From: Anaeramoeba ignava
Taxonomy: Eukaryota; Metamonada; Anaeramoebidae
NCBI GenBank assembly: GCA_028826165.1
Contig: JAPDFW010000067.1
Location: forward strand, 1-64,000
Direction of reading: 5' to 3'
DNA length: 64,000 nt
Under the pieces are notes generated by a model. It did not search any database. It had not been told where the DNA came from and saw only the letters and a program-made list of their open reading frames with translations. Position numbers and translations under genes: made by a program. The first letter of the stretch is position 1. The number at the start of each line of letters is the position of its first letter. This document shows positions 1-11,345 of the stretch, in pieces.

Positions 1-54
1 TTATTAGTATTTTCTCATTAAATTGCTCAATAAATTCAATTCCCCTATTTCTTT

Positions 55-357
55 TCAATTCAATTTTCTGTTCCAAAATTCCAAAAGCAAAAACAAAAGG
101 ATTTTTGATTCCATTTTTCTTTTCAATTTACATTTTCCACTTTCAATCTCAATCAATTTCACTTTATATCTATTATTTTTGGGAAAATCAATAATATAAT
201 TCAAGCGTGATTTTACTTCTTGAATTTTGGCATCATTCAAAATATATAAGCATTGATAATTTTTCAAGTTCCATATTTTATATTCCAATTTTTGAGAGCA
301 ATATGTCAAAATTTTTGAATTAAGATCATCAAATTCAACAAATCCTGGCCATTTCAA
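55..357 (-). CDS. WD40-like fragment, hypothetical, partial
   Basis: This is an open frame of 100 codons on the minus strand. It has no ATG at its upstream end; the first codon is TTG, and an AG lies just upstream (minus strand ...ATCAAAAG), so it is more likely a terminal exon than a complete gene. The stretch with KIWNLKNYQCLYIL has the spacing of a WD40 beta strand ending in W-D/N followed by the next repeat, which is the only family hint. The C-terminal part is basic and Leu-rich and ends at a TGA. No partner exons were identified. The rest of the gene may lie in the upstream minus-strand sequence (positions 358-870) but cannot be assembled by eye. A chance open frame remains possible. 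Confidence 0.35.
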   Translation of the reverse strand: MKWPGFVEFDDLNSKILTYCSQKLEYKIWNLKNYQCLYILNDAKIQEVKSRLNYIIDFPKNNRYKVKLIEIESGKCKLKRKMESKILLFLLLEFWNRKLN

Positions 358-1089
358 ACTTTTGATTCAAAATCAAATTTCCCTGATTTGATTTTTCTAC
401 AAAAATTCAACATAAGTTGTTCTACAATGAAGTGTTGAAAATTATCTTCTTTAAAACTGAAACTGTGATCAAAGAAAGATTCAATTTATTGAAATGAATG
501 ACCTAATAATTTCATCATTTCTTAGATTAGAAACCCAAGATTATTTTTGGATCTTTTTGTTTTTGAAAAAGAATAATTTAAGCAAAAATGTTCCAAATTT
601 TCCTTTTTCTTTTCTTTTACTTTTAAATCAAAAATTGAACCAATTCAAGATCTGACAAAGTAAATAATAAATCTTCTCCAATTGTCATTTCAATTATTTT
701 GGATCTTTTTGATAAAATTGATACATTCGAAATTTTTGAATTTCTTCTGAATTAAAAAGTTTCTAAAACTTGATAAACTTTTAAATTTTCAATTTGAATC
801 TCATTTTTCTTTATATTCTTTTTCTTTTAATATTTTCTTTATTTTTGATCTAAACAGATTTGTTCCATTTTTGGAATAAATTTGAAAAAAAACAAAAGAA
901 AAATGTTTTTCAATTTTCAACATTTTTTTTTAATTCTCTTGACATTAACAAAAACACAAACAACATAATAAAATAAAATCTGATCTAAATAATAAAATAA
1001 AAATAAAATTAAAATTAAAAGATCTAAAAATTTTTCAATTTCGTCAATTCATTTTTCTTTTTCTTTTTCTTTTTCTTTTTCTTTTTGGA
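358..1089. other. AT-rich intergenic stretch, nothing recognised
   Basis: No open frame with family resemblance is visible. The stretch contains A- and T-runs, and at 1057-1085 a (TTTTTC)n tract directly before the Rab-like start codon, matching the T-tracts seen before other genes in this window. Confidence 0.5.
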
Positions 1090-4000
1090 ATGTCAGAGAA
1101 TTTTTATTTAAAATTTTAGTTTTTGGACACTCTGGTGTTGGAAAACTTCAATTATTAACCGATACATTGTAAATTTCAAACAAAACAAAACAACAAAATT
1201 TCAAAACAAAACAAAACAAAACAAAAATTCAAAAATTAAAATATTTTTAAATTAAAAAGGATAATGAATTTGATTTTCACATGTTCCAACAATTGAGTTG
1301 AATTTGTAAATAATATTCAATTAATTTTATTATTTTTCTCTTGATCTTTTTATATCAAAAATTTTTCTTTCTTTTAAAAATTAAAAATTAAAAATAATAA
1401 AATTAAAATCAATAAAAAGCGATTTAAAGACTTAACAGTTGATGATCAGAAAATTCGGTTACAAATTGTAAGATAAATTAACTTTAAAATTCTTTTAGAT
1501 TTTTAAAATGAAGAAAAATATTTTTAATAAATAAATTAAAACAAAAATAGTGGGATTCTTGTGGTAAAAATTACCAAAAACAAAATATAAAACAATCATT
1601 TTTAAAAATGAAAAACACTTTAATTTTAGGTCAAAAAGTTTAAGGATGCCTTTTACTACAGCAATTTATAAGTATATTTTATTTTTCAATTATTTTTCAA
1701 TTTCATTTTTTCTTATAATTTATAATTTATAATTTATAATTTATAATTTAGAAATTCAAGTGCTTTTATTGTTGCTTATGATTTAACTGATTTAGATTCT
1801 CTTCAAGAACTTTTTATTGAAGAAATTGAAAATCATGCAAATGAAAATCCTTTAATTGTTATTGTTGGGAATAAAGCTGATCTTCCTTCAAATATTGAAA
1901 ATCCAGAAGAGAAAATAAAAGTAATTTATAAACAAAATTATAATTAAATTTATAAACAAATTTATAAACAAATTTATAAACAAATTTATAAACAAATTTA
2001 TAAACAAATTTATAAACAAATTTATAAACAAATTTATAAACAAATTTATAAACAAATTTATAAACAAATTTATAAACAAATTTATAAACAAATTTATAAA
2101 CAAATTTATATCAAAATTAATATCAAAATTAATATCAAAATTAATATCAAAATTAATATCAAAATTTATATCAAAATTTATATCAAAATTTATATCAAAA
2201 ATTTATATCAAAATTAATATCAAAATTATTATCAAAATTTATATCAAAATTTATATCAAAATTAATATCAAAATTAATATCAAAATTAATATCAAAATTT
2301 ATATTAAAATTTATATCAAAATTAATATCAAAATTTATATTAAAAAATTAATATCAAAATTTATATCAAAATTAATATTAAAATTTATATCAAAATTTAT
2401 ATCAAAAATTTATATCAAAATTTATATTAAAATTTATATCAAAATTAATATCAAAATTAATATCAAAATTAATATCAAAATTAATATTAAAATTAATATC
2501 AAAATTAATATTAAAATTAATATCAAAAATTTTATCAAAATTAATATTAAAATTAATATCAAAAATTAATATCAAAATTAATATCAAAAATTAATATCAA
2601 AATTAATATCAAAATTAATATCAAAATTTATATCAAAATTTATATTAAAAATTTATATCAAAATTTATATTAAAATTAATATCAAAATTTATATCAAAAT
2701 TAATATTAAAATTAATATCAAAATTTATATCAAAAATATTAAAATTAATATCAAAATTAATATTAAAATTAATATCAAATTAATATCAAAATTTATATTA
2801 AAATTAATATTAAAATTAATATTAAAAATTTATATCAAAATTAATATCAAAAATTAATATCAAAATTTATATCAAAATTTATATCAAAATTAATATTAAA
2901 ATTTATATCAAAATTTTATATTAAAATTTATATCAAAATTTATATTAAAATTAATATCAAAATTTATATCAAAATTAATATTAAAATTAATATCAAAAAT
3001 TTATATCAAAATTAATATTAAAATTAATATCAAAATTAATATTAAAATTAATATCAAATTAATATCAAAATTTATATTAAAATTAATATTAAAATTAATA
3101 TTAAAATTTATATCAAAAATTAATATCAAAATTAATATCAAAAATTAATATCAAAATTTATATCAAAATTTATATCAAAATTAATATTAAAAAATATCAA
3201 AATTTATATTAAAAATTAATATCAAAATTAATATCAAAATTAATATCAAAATTAATATCAAAATTTATATTAAAATTTATATCAAAATTTATATTAAAAA
3301 ATTAATATCAAAATTTATATCAAAATTAATATCAAAATTTATATCAAAATTAATATCAAAATTTAATATCAAAAATTAATATCAAAATTTAATATCAAAA
3401 TTAATATCAAAATTTAATATCAAAATTTATATCAAAATTTATATCAAAATTTATATCAAAAATTTATATCAAAATTTATATCAAAATTAATATCAAAATT
3501 AATATCAAAATTTATATTAAAATTAATATTAAAATTTATATCAAAAATTAATATTAAAATTTATATCAAAATTAATATCAAAATTTAATATCAAAAATTT
3601 AATATCAAAATTTATATCAAAATTTATATCAAAATTAATATTAAAATTTTATATTAAAATTTATATCAAAATTAATATCAAAATTTATATCAAAATTTAT
3701 ATCAAAATTAATATCAAAATTTATATCAAAATTAATATTAAAATTTATATTAAAATTTATATCAAAAATTAATATCAAAAATTTATATTAAAATTTATAT
3801 CAAAATTAATATCAAAATTAATATCAAAATTTATATCAAAATTAATATCAAAATTTATATCAAAATTAATATTAAAATTAATATCAAATTAATATCAAAA
3901 TTTATATTAAAATTAATATTAAAATTAATATTAAAATTTATATCAAAAATTAATATTAAAAATTTATATCAAAATTAATATCAAAATTTATATCAAAATT

Positions 4001-4631
4001 TATATTAAAATTAATATTAAAATTAATATTAAAATTAATATTAAAATTTATATTAAAATTTATATCAAAATTAATATCAAAATTAATATCAAAATTTATA
4101 TCAAAATTAATATCAAAATTTATATTAAAATTAATATTAAAATTAATATTAAAATTTATATTAAAATTAATATCAAAATTAATATCAAAATTTATATCAA
4201 AATTAATATTAAAATTAATATCAAATTAATATCAAAATTTATATTAAAAATTAATATTAAAATTAATATCAAAATTTATATTAAAAATTTATATTAAAAT
4301 TAATATCAAAATTAATATTAAAATTTATATCAAAATTAATATTAAAATTAATATCAAAATTAATATTAAAATTTATATCAAAATTAATATCAAAATTAAT
4401 ATTAAAATTAATATCAAAATTTATATTAAAATTAATATCAAAATTAATATCAAAATTATTATCAAAATTAATATCAAAATTAATATTAAAATTTATATCA
4501 AAAAGGAATTGACAAACGGAAAAATTATAAAACTTTTCGAACAAGTGCAAAAAGAAAGTACAAATGTAGATGAATTATTTTTCTATTTAATTAAAAAGAT
4601 GAAAAATGCACAAAAATGGCACAATCAATAA
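1090..4631 (+). CDS. Divergent Rab-like small GTPase, multi-exon, with frame damage
   Basis: Exons spell out a Rab fold. The N-terminus MSENFYLK leads to a P-loop reading GHSGVGKL (about 1125-1150), then PTIELNL (switch I), DLTVDDQKIRLQI, a split WDSCG|Q (switch II), AYDLTD, GNKADL (guanine specificity) and a C-terminal exon with FEQVQKESTNVDELFFYLIKKM, which aligns with the Rab ETSAK region and last helix. Several junctions keep phase with GT-AG: WDSCG|GTAAAA to TTTAG|GTCAA, and AAA|GTAATT at 1921 to AAAAG|GAATTG at 4506. The Mg-binding Ser/Thr after the P-loop Lys is Leu, and SAK is changed to VQK, so nucleotide binding may be altered. No C-terminal prenylation Cys is seen before TAA 4629-4631; an alternative frame runs to TGA 4708. 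Exon 1 lacks one A needed to join MSENFYLK to ILVFGHSG, and exon 2 also shifts frame. It is either a pseudogene or a consensus with homopolymer errors. Confidence 0.65.
1921..4505. repeat. 2.6-kb period-12 minisatellite filling a Rab-like gene intron
   Basis: About 1950-2105 is ATTTATAAACAA repeated in exact 12-bp units. From there to 4500 the unit changes to ATTAATATCAAA/ATTTATATCAAA with T/C and 1-bp length variants. The tract begins 4 bases after an in-phase GT donor and ends at an AG acceptor, so it is read here as one intron. Open frames inside it are repeat artefacts. Confidence 0.85.
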
Positions 4632-4708
4632 ATGATCCAAACAAAAATGATTTTATAACAGATGACCAATTTAATAATTTAGGAGGATTTAGACCAAATC
4701 CAATTTGA

Positions 4709-5160
4709 TGAAGATAAAGGCAAAAATGTTGTTAGATTTGATTCAAAAACAAAAATAAAAAGAAATCTTTTATTCCAATTTCCAAAAACGGAAAACTTTT
4801 TAAAACATTTAAATTTTTCTTTTTCTTTTCTTCTTTTTTCTTTTTCTTTTTCTTTTTTTTTTTATCCAATTAATTTTTACGTTTAAAAATTTGCATTTTC
4901 ATTCTGATTTTTGTATTGCTTTTTCTTTCTTAATCATCTTTCTCAAAAATTTAGAAAAACAAAAAAAAACATTTTAAATTAAAATTAATAAAAAATTTAA
5001 ATTAAAATTTGAATTAAAATTTGATTTTGTATTTATTTTGGAATTTAACTTTTAAATTTTTTTTTTTGGAAAGAAAAGAGAAAGAGAAAGAGAAGAAAAA
5101 AACATAGAAATCATATCAAGAAAAAAAAAGAAGAATTTTTTGAATAGAATGATGTATTCA
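4709..5160. other. 3' flank and convergent intergenic region
   Basis: This lies between the convergent Rab-like and Rbx1 genes. It holds a TTTTTC run at 4817-4860 and poly-A/T tracts. No gene is recognised. Confidence 0.5.
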
Positions 5161-5696
5161 TTAATGTCCAATTCTCTGAAATTCCCAATCACGAGTACAT
5201 AAAGGACAAACACTTCGAGTTTTCAACCAACGAGAAATGCAATGAAAATGGAAAGCATGATTGCAAATACCCCAAGCAACTGTGCATTCTTCTGTTGTTG
5301 TTGAATTTGGATTAGCTTGGCATTCAATACAAAGTTCCATTAATTGATTTCGACAAATAGCGCAAGTATCAACTTGCAAATCCCATTGCCATAAACTAAA
5401 AAAATTTATTTATTAAAATTTATTTATTTATTAAAATTAATTTATTATTAAATTAAATTGGAATTTTTTCATTGAAAATAAATTACCAGACAGCTAGTCA
5501 GTAAATAATTAAATAAAATTCAATTTTCCATTTATTTTTGTGCATTTATTTGTGTTTTTAAATTAAATGAGAACTTATTAATTTAAATTCATATTTTTAA
5601 TTTATTTTTACCATTCCATTTTTAACTTCAAGTTTTGCTTTTTCCTTTGATTTACCTCCACCTCTACCTTTTTCTTGGTTTTTCTGTATCAGCCAT
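5161..5696 (-). CDS. RBX1: Rbx1/ROC1 RING-H2 subunit of cullin-RING ubiquitin ligases
   Basis: The main exon (5395-5161) encodes [26 protein letters not shown] and the RING-H2 ligands through [14 protein letters not shown] and [15 protein letters not shown], the near-invariant end of Rbx1. Rbx1 recruits the E2 enzyme to cullin scaffolds in nucleus and cytosol. The tryptophan strand and all Cys/His ligands are present, so the C-terminal half looks functional. An upstream exon with ATG at 5696 encodes MADT, a Gly/Lys-rich stretch and KLEVK followed by what should be KWN, the start of the cullin-binding strand. Its frame is interrupted: it has a TAG in the first frame, needs two small shifts in A-runs, and the exon-exon phase does not close. 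An intron of about 215 bp (GT near 5611, AG near 5397) separates them. The identity is certain; the damage may be consensus error. Confidence 0.85.
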
Positions 5697-5781
5697 TTTT
5701 GTTTATAAAAATTTTTAAAAATAAAGAAAAATGAAAAATGAAAAATTTTTATTAAAAAGAAAAAGAAAAAAAGAGATAAAT

Positions 5782-6171
5782 TTAAGACAATTTAAGTTTT
5801 ATTTTTTTCCAATCCCAATAAGGATTTCCAAAAGGAAGAACATATTTTCCAGCAAGATCTCCAAGAAAAAGAGCTAACCAAATATAAAAAGATAAAATAA
5901 AAACCATTAGAAAAGGTAAACCAACTAAAACAGAATTGACATTATAAGCAACTTTTAAAATTGTGAAAAAAATTCCTAAAGCAATTGTAAATGTCATCCA
6001 AAAAATTAATTTATTTGATTGAAGTGTAATTCCTGCTATCAATGCCAAATAAAAGCAAATTAAAACTAGAAAGCCAGTTATCATTTTCAAAACGGCTCCT
6101 TTTAATGGAATTGAATAATCCCAAACATTATGAGTCCAAGTAAAACAAAGAATACTCCAAAATGTTGACAT
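5782..6171 (-). CDS. Small four-helix membrane protein, unknown
   Basis: It encodes 129 residues from ATG 6171 to the stop at 5782 in a single exon. Hydrophobic segments lie at about residues 28-50, 54-73, 80-102 and possibly 103-112, giving three to four transmembrane helices with a short polar N-terminus and a basic tail (WDWKKIKLKLS). A conserved-looking GDLAGKYV segment follows the last helix. I do not recognise the family. It sits head-to-tail 89 bp downstream of another small membrane protein gene (6261-6560), so the two may be related in function, but nothing proves it. Confidence 0.6.
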   Translation of the reverse strand: MSTFWSILCFTWTHNVWDYSIPLKGAVLKMITGFLVLICFYLALIAGITLQSNKLIFWMTFTIALGIFFTILKVAYNVNSVLVGLPFLMVFILSFYIWLALFLGDLAGKYVLPFGNPYWDWKKIKLKLS

Positions 6172-6260
6172 GATCTATTTTTTAACGGAAAAAAAATTTT
6201 TTTTTATTGATTAAAAAATTAATTAAAGATTTTTCTTTTTGATTGATTCTGATTTTCTTT

Positions 6261-6560
6261 TTACAAAAAGAAACTAGTTTCCCATAATTTTCTTTCATGA
6301 AAATTAGAAAGAGCTCCAAGAATTAAAAGAATAGCTGGGAAAAGGAAGAACCATCTAATTTGGAAAACTATATATTTGAAATGAAATTAAAACAAAATTT
6401 TTTTTCTTTTTATAAAAATTTTGTAAAAATTTCACCATTTCCTTCTTCAATTCCAAAATTAATAACAGAAAATAAAAGAGAACCAAAAGATATTCCTATA
6501 TATCCAAGCCGAGAAGTCTTTAAGAAATTTAGGCGAGGATTTTGTTGTGAAGTAATCATT
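6261..6560 (-). CDS. Small two-exon membrane protein, unknown
   Basis: ATG at 6560 begins MITSQQNPRLNFLKTSRLGY followed by a hydrophobic segment (IGISFGSLLFSVINFGI) and EEGN. A GT donor (ATG/GTGAAA type) lies directly after, and an AG acceptor about 80 bases on opens an exon encoding WFFLF...PAILLILGALSNFHERKLWETSFFL and TAA at 6261. The two halves of exon 2 are in frames one base apart at a CTTTTTCCC run, as if one T were missing. The product would be about 75 residues with two hydrophobic helices. Family not recognised. Confidence 0.45.
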
Positions 6561-6593
6561 TTTATTTTATTTTTATTTTATTTTTTAATTTAA

Positions 6594-6930
6594 TTTAATT
6601 TAATTTAAAATGAATAAAGAAAAAATATGAAATGTTGTTATTTTAAAAAAAACTTTTTTGTGTATTTTTATTAATTATTTTTTTAATTGATGAGTCATTT
6701 TCCACGTAATTTAGTTTAATTTAATTTAAAAAAAAATTTTTCCGAAATCAAATTAATCAAAAAAAATTAATCAATTTTTTTGTTAATGAAATTAGCAAGT
6801 TTTGTACTTTTTGTTGGTTGGAAGAGAATTTCATTTCTTTTTAAATCATTAATTCTAGAAAGGATTCAAATTTTATAAATGAATTTTAATTTTAATTTTA
6901 TAAATAAATTTAAATTTTATAAATGAATTT
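6594..6930. other. AT-rich intergenic stretch
   Basis: Runs of TTTAATT and AAATTTTATAAATG dominate. No gene is seen. Confidence 0.5.
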
Positions 6931-7551
6931 TTACAAATCTTCCTTAATTTTATCTCTTTCTTCATTTTTCCCTCCTTGAATTTCTAATTCTAATTCATAT
7001 CCAATCCCAAAATCATACTTTGTTTTATCAACTTCAATATGCAAATTATTTTTCCAATTAAAAACTTTTCTCACATTAGAAAAATTCCCAAGTAATTTCC
7101 AACCAGTAATTTCTGGAAAATCTTTTTGTATTCTTTGAAAAACTTTCAAATTATCAAACAATTTTGGAATTTTTTGAAATTCTTTTGAATTTCTCAAATT
7201 ATTCATAAAATTATTTGCTTCTTTTAAATCAACAAAATCTTCAATTTCTTCACAAGTTCCAATTCCATCTTTTATAGTATGTCCTGCTTTTAATGTTATT
7301 AAGCATTTCTCATCCCAAAATCTAAAGCGAAGAGCTCCTTTATTTTTTTTCCTTTTCACAATTAATTTTTCAGTTATTTTATTTAAATCAAACTAAATTT
7401 CCTTTCTTATTTTTTTTTACAATAAATCAAGATTATCAGTTAAATAAAAATTGTTTTGAAAATGTTTTTGAATTGGTTTTCCTCCAAGAAATTGTATTAA
7501 TTTTTGATATTGAAGTTTATCAAGTAATCTAAATTTGATTTCAATTTCCAT
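6931..7551 (-). CDS. CYTH-domain phosphohydrolase (thiamine-triphosphatase-like)
   Basis: Two exons, 7551-7421 and 7351-6931, splice in frame (GT at 7420, AG at 7352) to 183 residues. The N-terminus MEIEIKFRL carries the ExExK signature of the CYTH triphosphate-tunnel fold. The junction gives NLDLLKKNKGALRFRFW, the family's basic strand, followed by LITLKAGHT, an EEIEDF acidic strand and, near the end, LHIEVDKTKYDFGIGYELELE, matching the D-x-G-x-G-x-E-x-E-x-E pattern of ThTPase and plant tunnel triphosphatases. These enzymes hydrolyse triphosphates such as thiamine triphosphate or inorganic tripolyphosphate with Mg2+ inside a beta barrel. Substrate cannot be decided from sequence. The frame is intact. 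Five ATGAAAA repeats lie just upstream of the start (T-tract on the coding strand). Confidence 0.82.
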
Positions 7552-7556
7552 ATTAA

Positions 7557-7593
7557 ATGAAAAATGAAAAATGAAAAATGAAAAATGAAAAAT
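7557..7593 (-). promoter_or_regulatory. T-tract with TTTTTCAT repeats upstream of the CYTH gene
   Basis: On the coding strand this reads as repeats of TTTTTCAT, ending a few bases from the start codon. It is one instance of the element described in the findings. Confidence 0.4.
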
Positions 7594-8439
7594 TTTTGAA
7601 TTAAATTTTTCATTTTTATTTTAGTTATTTCCTTTTCCTTTTTACCAATTTTATTATTTGAACTCTTTTACTTCTTTTATTTTTCTTTTCTAATTTATTT
7701 TATGAAAAATGTTTCAAATTAAATTTTCTTTATTGAAAAATTTTCAAAATCATTTCATAAAAATTCGTAATTGCAAAAATTTCAAAAATTCAACAAGAAA
7801 TTGATTTTACAAAACAGATTTCAAATGGTTCTAAACCCAAAAACTTTGGAATGAAAAATCGATTAAAGACGTAAAATAAAAATAAAAATAAAGAAAAGCA
7901 AAAACAAATTTTTCTTTATTTTTGAATAATTTTAAATAATTAATTTTTGCCTTTTCAAATAATAATAATAATAATAATAATAGCCAGAATTTTATAATTG
8001 GTTTCCTCAATTTTCTATTGAATTTGTTATGAAATATTCGATTGGTATCCAGAAATTTGTGAATTAGAATCTAATCATTCTCTTCAAACAGAAAAATCAA
8101 TTCTTCATTTGTTAAATGGATAAAACAAAGAAAAGCTCTTCCATTTCAATTATTATATTTTGCTTTTTCTTTCTTTTTCATATTTTCTAAAGAAATTAGA
8201 TATTAATCAAAGAAAAATCCAAAAATTCAAATTCGATCCAAATTTTGATTCTAAAATATAAACATTTAATTTCAAAATTATTCATCTTAATTAAAGTTCT
8301 TTTCAATTTTATCAAAATCTCCCAAATACATAGAAAATTTCTTATTGAATTGAATTTTTATCTTTTAATTGAAAATTCACTTTTTATCTTCATTACGAAA
8401 TTTCTAAATTGGTCCAAATTAATGTATATTTTTCTTGAA

Positions 8440-9845
8440 TTTAAATATTTAATAATCTAAATATTTAATAATTTAAATATTTAATAATCTAAATATTTAA
8501 TAATCTAAATATTTTAATAATCAAAATATTTAATAATCCAAAATATTTAATAATCTAAAATGTATTTAATAATTTAAAATATTTAATAATCTAAATATTT
8601 TAATAATCTAAAATATTTAATAATTTTAAAATATTTAACAATCTAAATATTTAATAATCTAAAAATATTTAATAATAATCTAAAATATTTAATAATCAAA
8701 AATATTTAATAATTCCAAAATATTTAATAATTCAAATATTTAATAATTCGAAATATTTAATAATCTGAAATATTTAATAATCTGAAATATTTAATAATCC
8801 AAAATATTTAATAATCTAAAAATATTTAATAATCTGAATATTTAATAATCAAATATTTAATAATTCCCAAATATTTAATAATCTGAAATATTTAATAATC
8901 AAAAATATTTAATAATCCAAATATTTAATAATCTGAAATATTTAATAATCCAAATATTTAATAATCTAAATATTTTAATCAAAATATTTAATCTAAAATA
9001 TTTAATAATTTAAATATTTAATAATAATTTAAAAATATTTAATAATTTAAATATTTAATAATTTAAATATTTAATAATTTAAAAATATTTAATAATCAAA
9101 ATATTTAATAATCATCCAAAAATATTTAATAATCTAAATATTTAATAATAATCTAAAATATTTAATAATCTGAAATATTTAATAATTCAAAAATATTTTA
9201 ATAATCTAAATATTTAATAATCTAAAATATTTAATAATTCAAAAATATTTAATAATCCAAATATTTAATCTGAAATATTTAATAATTAAAATATTTAATA
9301 ATCTAAAATATTTAATAATCAAAAATATTTAATAATTTTAAAAATATTTAATCATTTAAAATATTTAATAATTTAAAAATATTTAATAATTTAAATATTT
9401 AATAATCTAAAAATATTTAATAATTTAAAATATTTAATAATCTAAATATTTAATAATCAAAAATATTTAATAATCAAAAATTTTTAATAATTTTAAAATA
9501 TTTATTTAATAATAAAAATATTTAATAATTTAAACATTTAATAATCAAAATAAAATAATCTCCAAAAATATTTAATAATCTAAAATAATATCAAAAATAT
9601 TTAATAATCTAAAAATATTTAATAATTCAAAATATTTAATAATCTAAATATTTAATCCAAATATTTAATACCCAAAAATATTTAATAATCTAAAATTTAT
9701 TAATTTAAAAATATTTAATAATTTAAAATATTTTAATAATCTAAAATATTTAATAATCTAAATATTTAATAATTTTAAATATTTAATAATCTAAAAATAT
9801 TTAATAATTTAAAATATTTAATAATCCAAATATTTAATCATTTAG
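8440..9845. repeat. 1.4-kb tandem repeat, AATATTTAATAATC-like units
   Basis: Some ninety copies of a 14-17-bp unit (AAATATTTAATAATCT and variants) run head to tail. It lies upstream of the first recognisable exon-like frames of the BEACH gene and is likely one of its introns. A short coding-like fragment (WYPEICELESNHSLQTEKSILHLLNG, near 8044-8120) lies before it. Confidence 0.85.
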
Positions 9846-10239
9846 TCTCAAAATGAAATGATCAATACAGTTGAATTTTTATTCAAGAAATTTCTCATAT
9901 ACTTTCTATTTATTTAAACGATCCAAATATTTGTTTTGAAAAATAAATTTCTTAATGGAATTAAAAATTTATCACCTTTAGTTATTGGTATTTTATACAA
10001 AAATGAACAAAAACAAAACAAAAAGTAATTTACTTATAATTTTTTGTTATTCTAAAGGAATTCTATCTGTGATAATATATCTTCCACATACACCTTTATA
10101 TCATCAAATATATGAAGCTGAATGGTGTTTAATTGATATTCTTACTGAAATGTCTCAAAAAAAGCTTCTTAAAATTAATCAACTTGAATCAATACTTAGT
10201 CTTCTTCTTTCGAATTTATCGCCACCTTCACATTCAAAT

Positions 10240-11345
10240 TTTAATGAAAATAATCAAAATAATCAAAATAATCAAAATAATCAAAATAATCAAAATAATC
10301 AAAATAATGAAAATAATCAAAATAATCAAAATAATCAAAATAATCAATTTAATCAAAATAATCAAAAATAATCAAAATAATCAAAATAATCAAAATAATC
10401 AAAATAATGAAAATAATGAAAATAATGAAAATAATGAAAAAATAATGAAAATAATCAAAATAATGAAAATAATGAAAATAATGAAAATAATGAAAATAAT
10501 CAAAAATAATAAAATAATAAAAATAATCAAAATAAAAATAACCAAAATAATCAAAATAATCAATTTAATCAAAAAATAATGAATTTAATCAAAATAATCA
10601 AAATAATCAAAATAATCAAAATAATCAAAAATAATCAAAATAATCAATTTAATGAAAATAATGAAAATAATGAAAATAATGAAAAAAATGAATTTAATCA
10701 AAATAATCAAAATAATGAAAATAATGAAAATAATGAAAATAATGAAAATAATGAAAATAATGAAAATAATGAAAATAATGAATTTAATCAAAATAATCAA
10801 AATAATCAAAATAATCAAAATAATCAAAATAATGAAAATAATCAAAATAATCAAAATAATCAAAATAATGAAAATAATGAAAATAATGAAAATAATGAAA
10901 ATAATGAAAATAATCAAAATAATAAAAATAATCAAAATAATGAAAATAATCAAAATAATCAAAAATAATCAATTTAATGAAAATAATCAAAATAATGAAA
11001 ATAATCAAAATAATCAAAAATAATCAAAAATAATCAAAATAATCAAAAAAATAATCAAAATAATCAAAATAACCAAAAATAACCAAAAATAATCAAAAAT
11101 AATGAAAATAATGAAAATAATCAAAAATAATGAAAATAATCAAAATAACCAAAATAATCAATTTAATGAAAAATAATCAAAATAATCAAAATAATGAAAA
11201 TAATGAAAATAATGAAAATAATAAAAATAAAATAATCAAAATAATCAAAATAATCAAAAATAATCAAAATAATCAAAATAATGAAAATAATGAAAAAATA
11301 ATGAAAATAATGAATTTAATGAATTTAATCAAAATGATGATTCTA
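10240..11345. repeat. AATAATCAA / AATAATGAA nonamer tract
   Basis: A 9-bp unit alternates AATCAA and AATGAA blocks. In one frame it would encode Asn-Asn-Gln runs continuing from the exon ending SHSNF, in others Lys-Ile-Ile or Lys-Ile-Met. Single-base slips break every frame. It may be a coding NNQ tract with slips or an intron. Confidence 0.8.

Noticed and set aside
1888..4550. Open frames of FINL and FDIN repeats on the minus strand
   Set aside because: They are stop-free by-products of 12-bp units inside an intron whose ends are fixed by the Rab-like coding frame.
8440..9845. Replication origin or scaffold-attachment region suggested by AT-only repeats
   Set aside because: Every spacer and long intron here is equally AT-rich, so composition gives no specific support.
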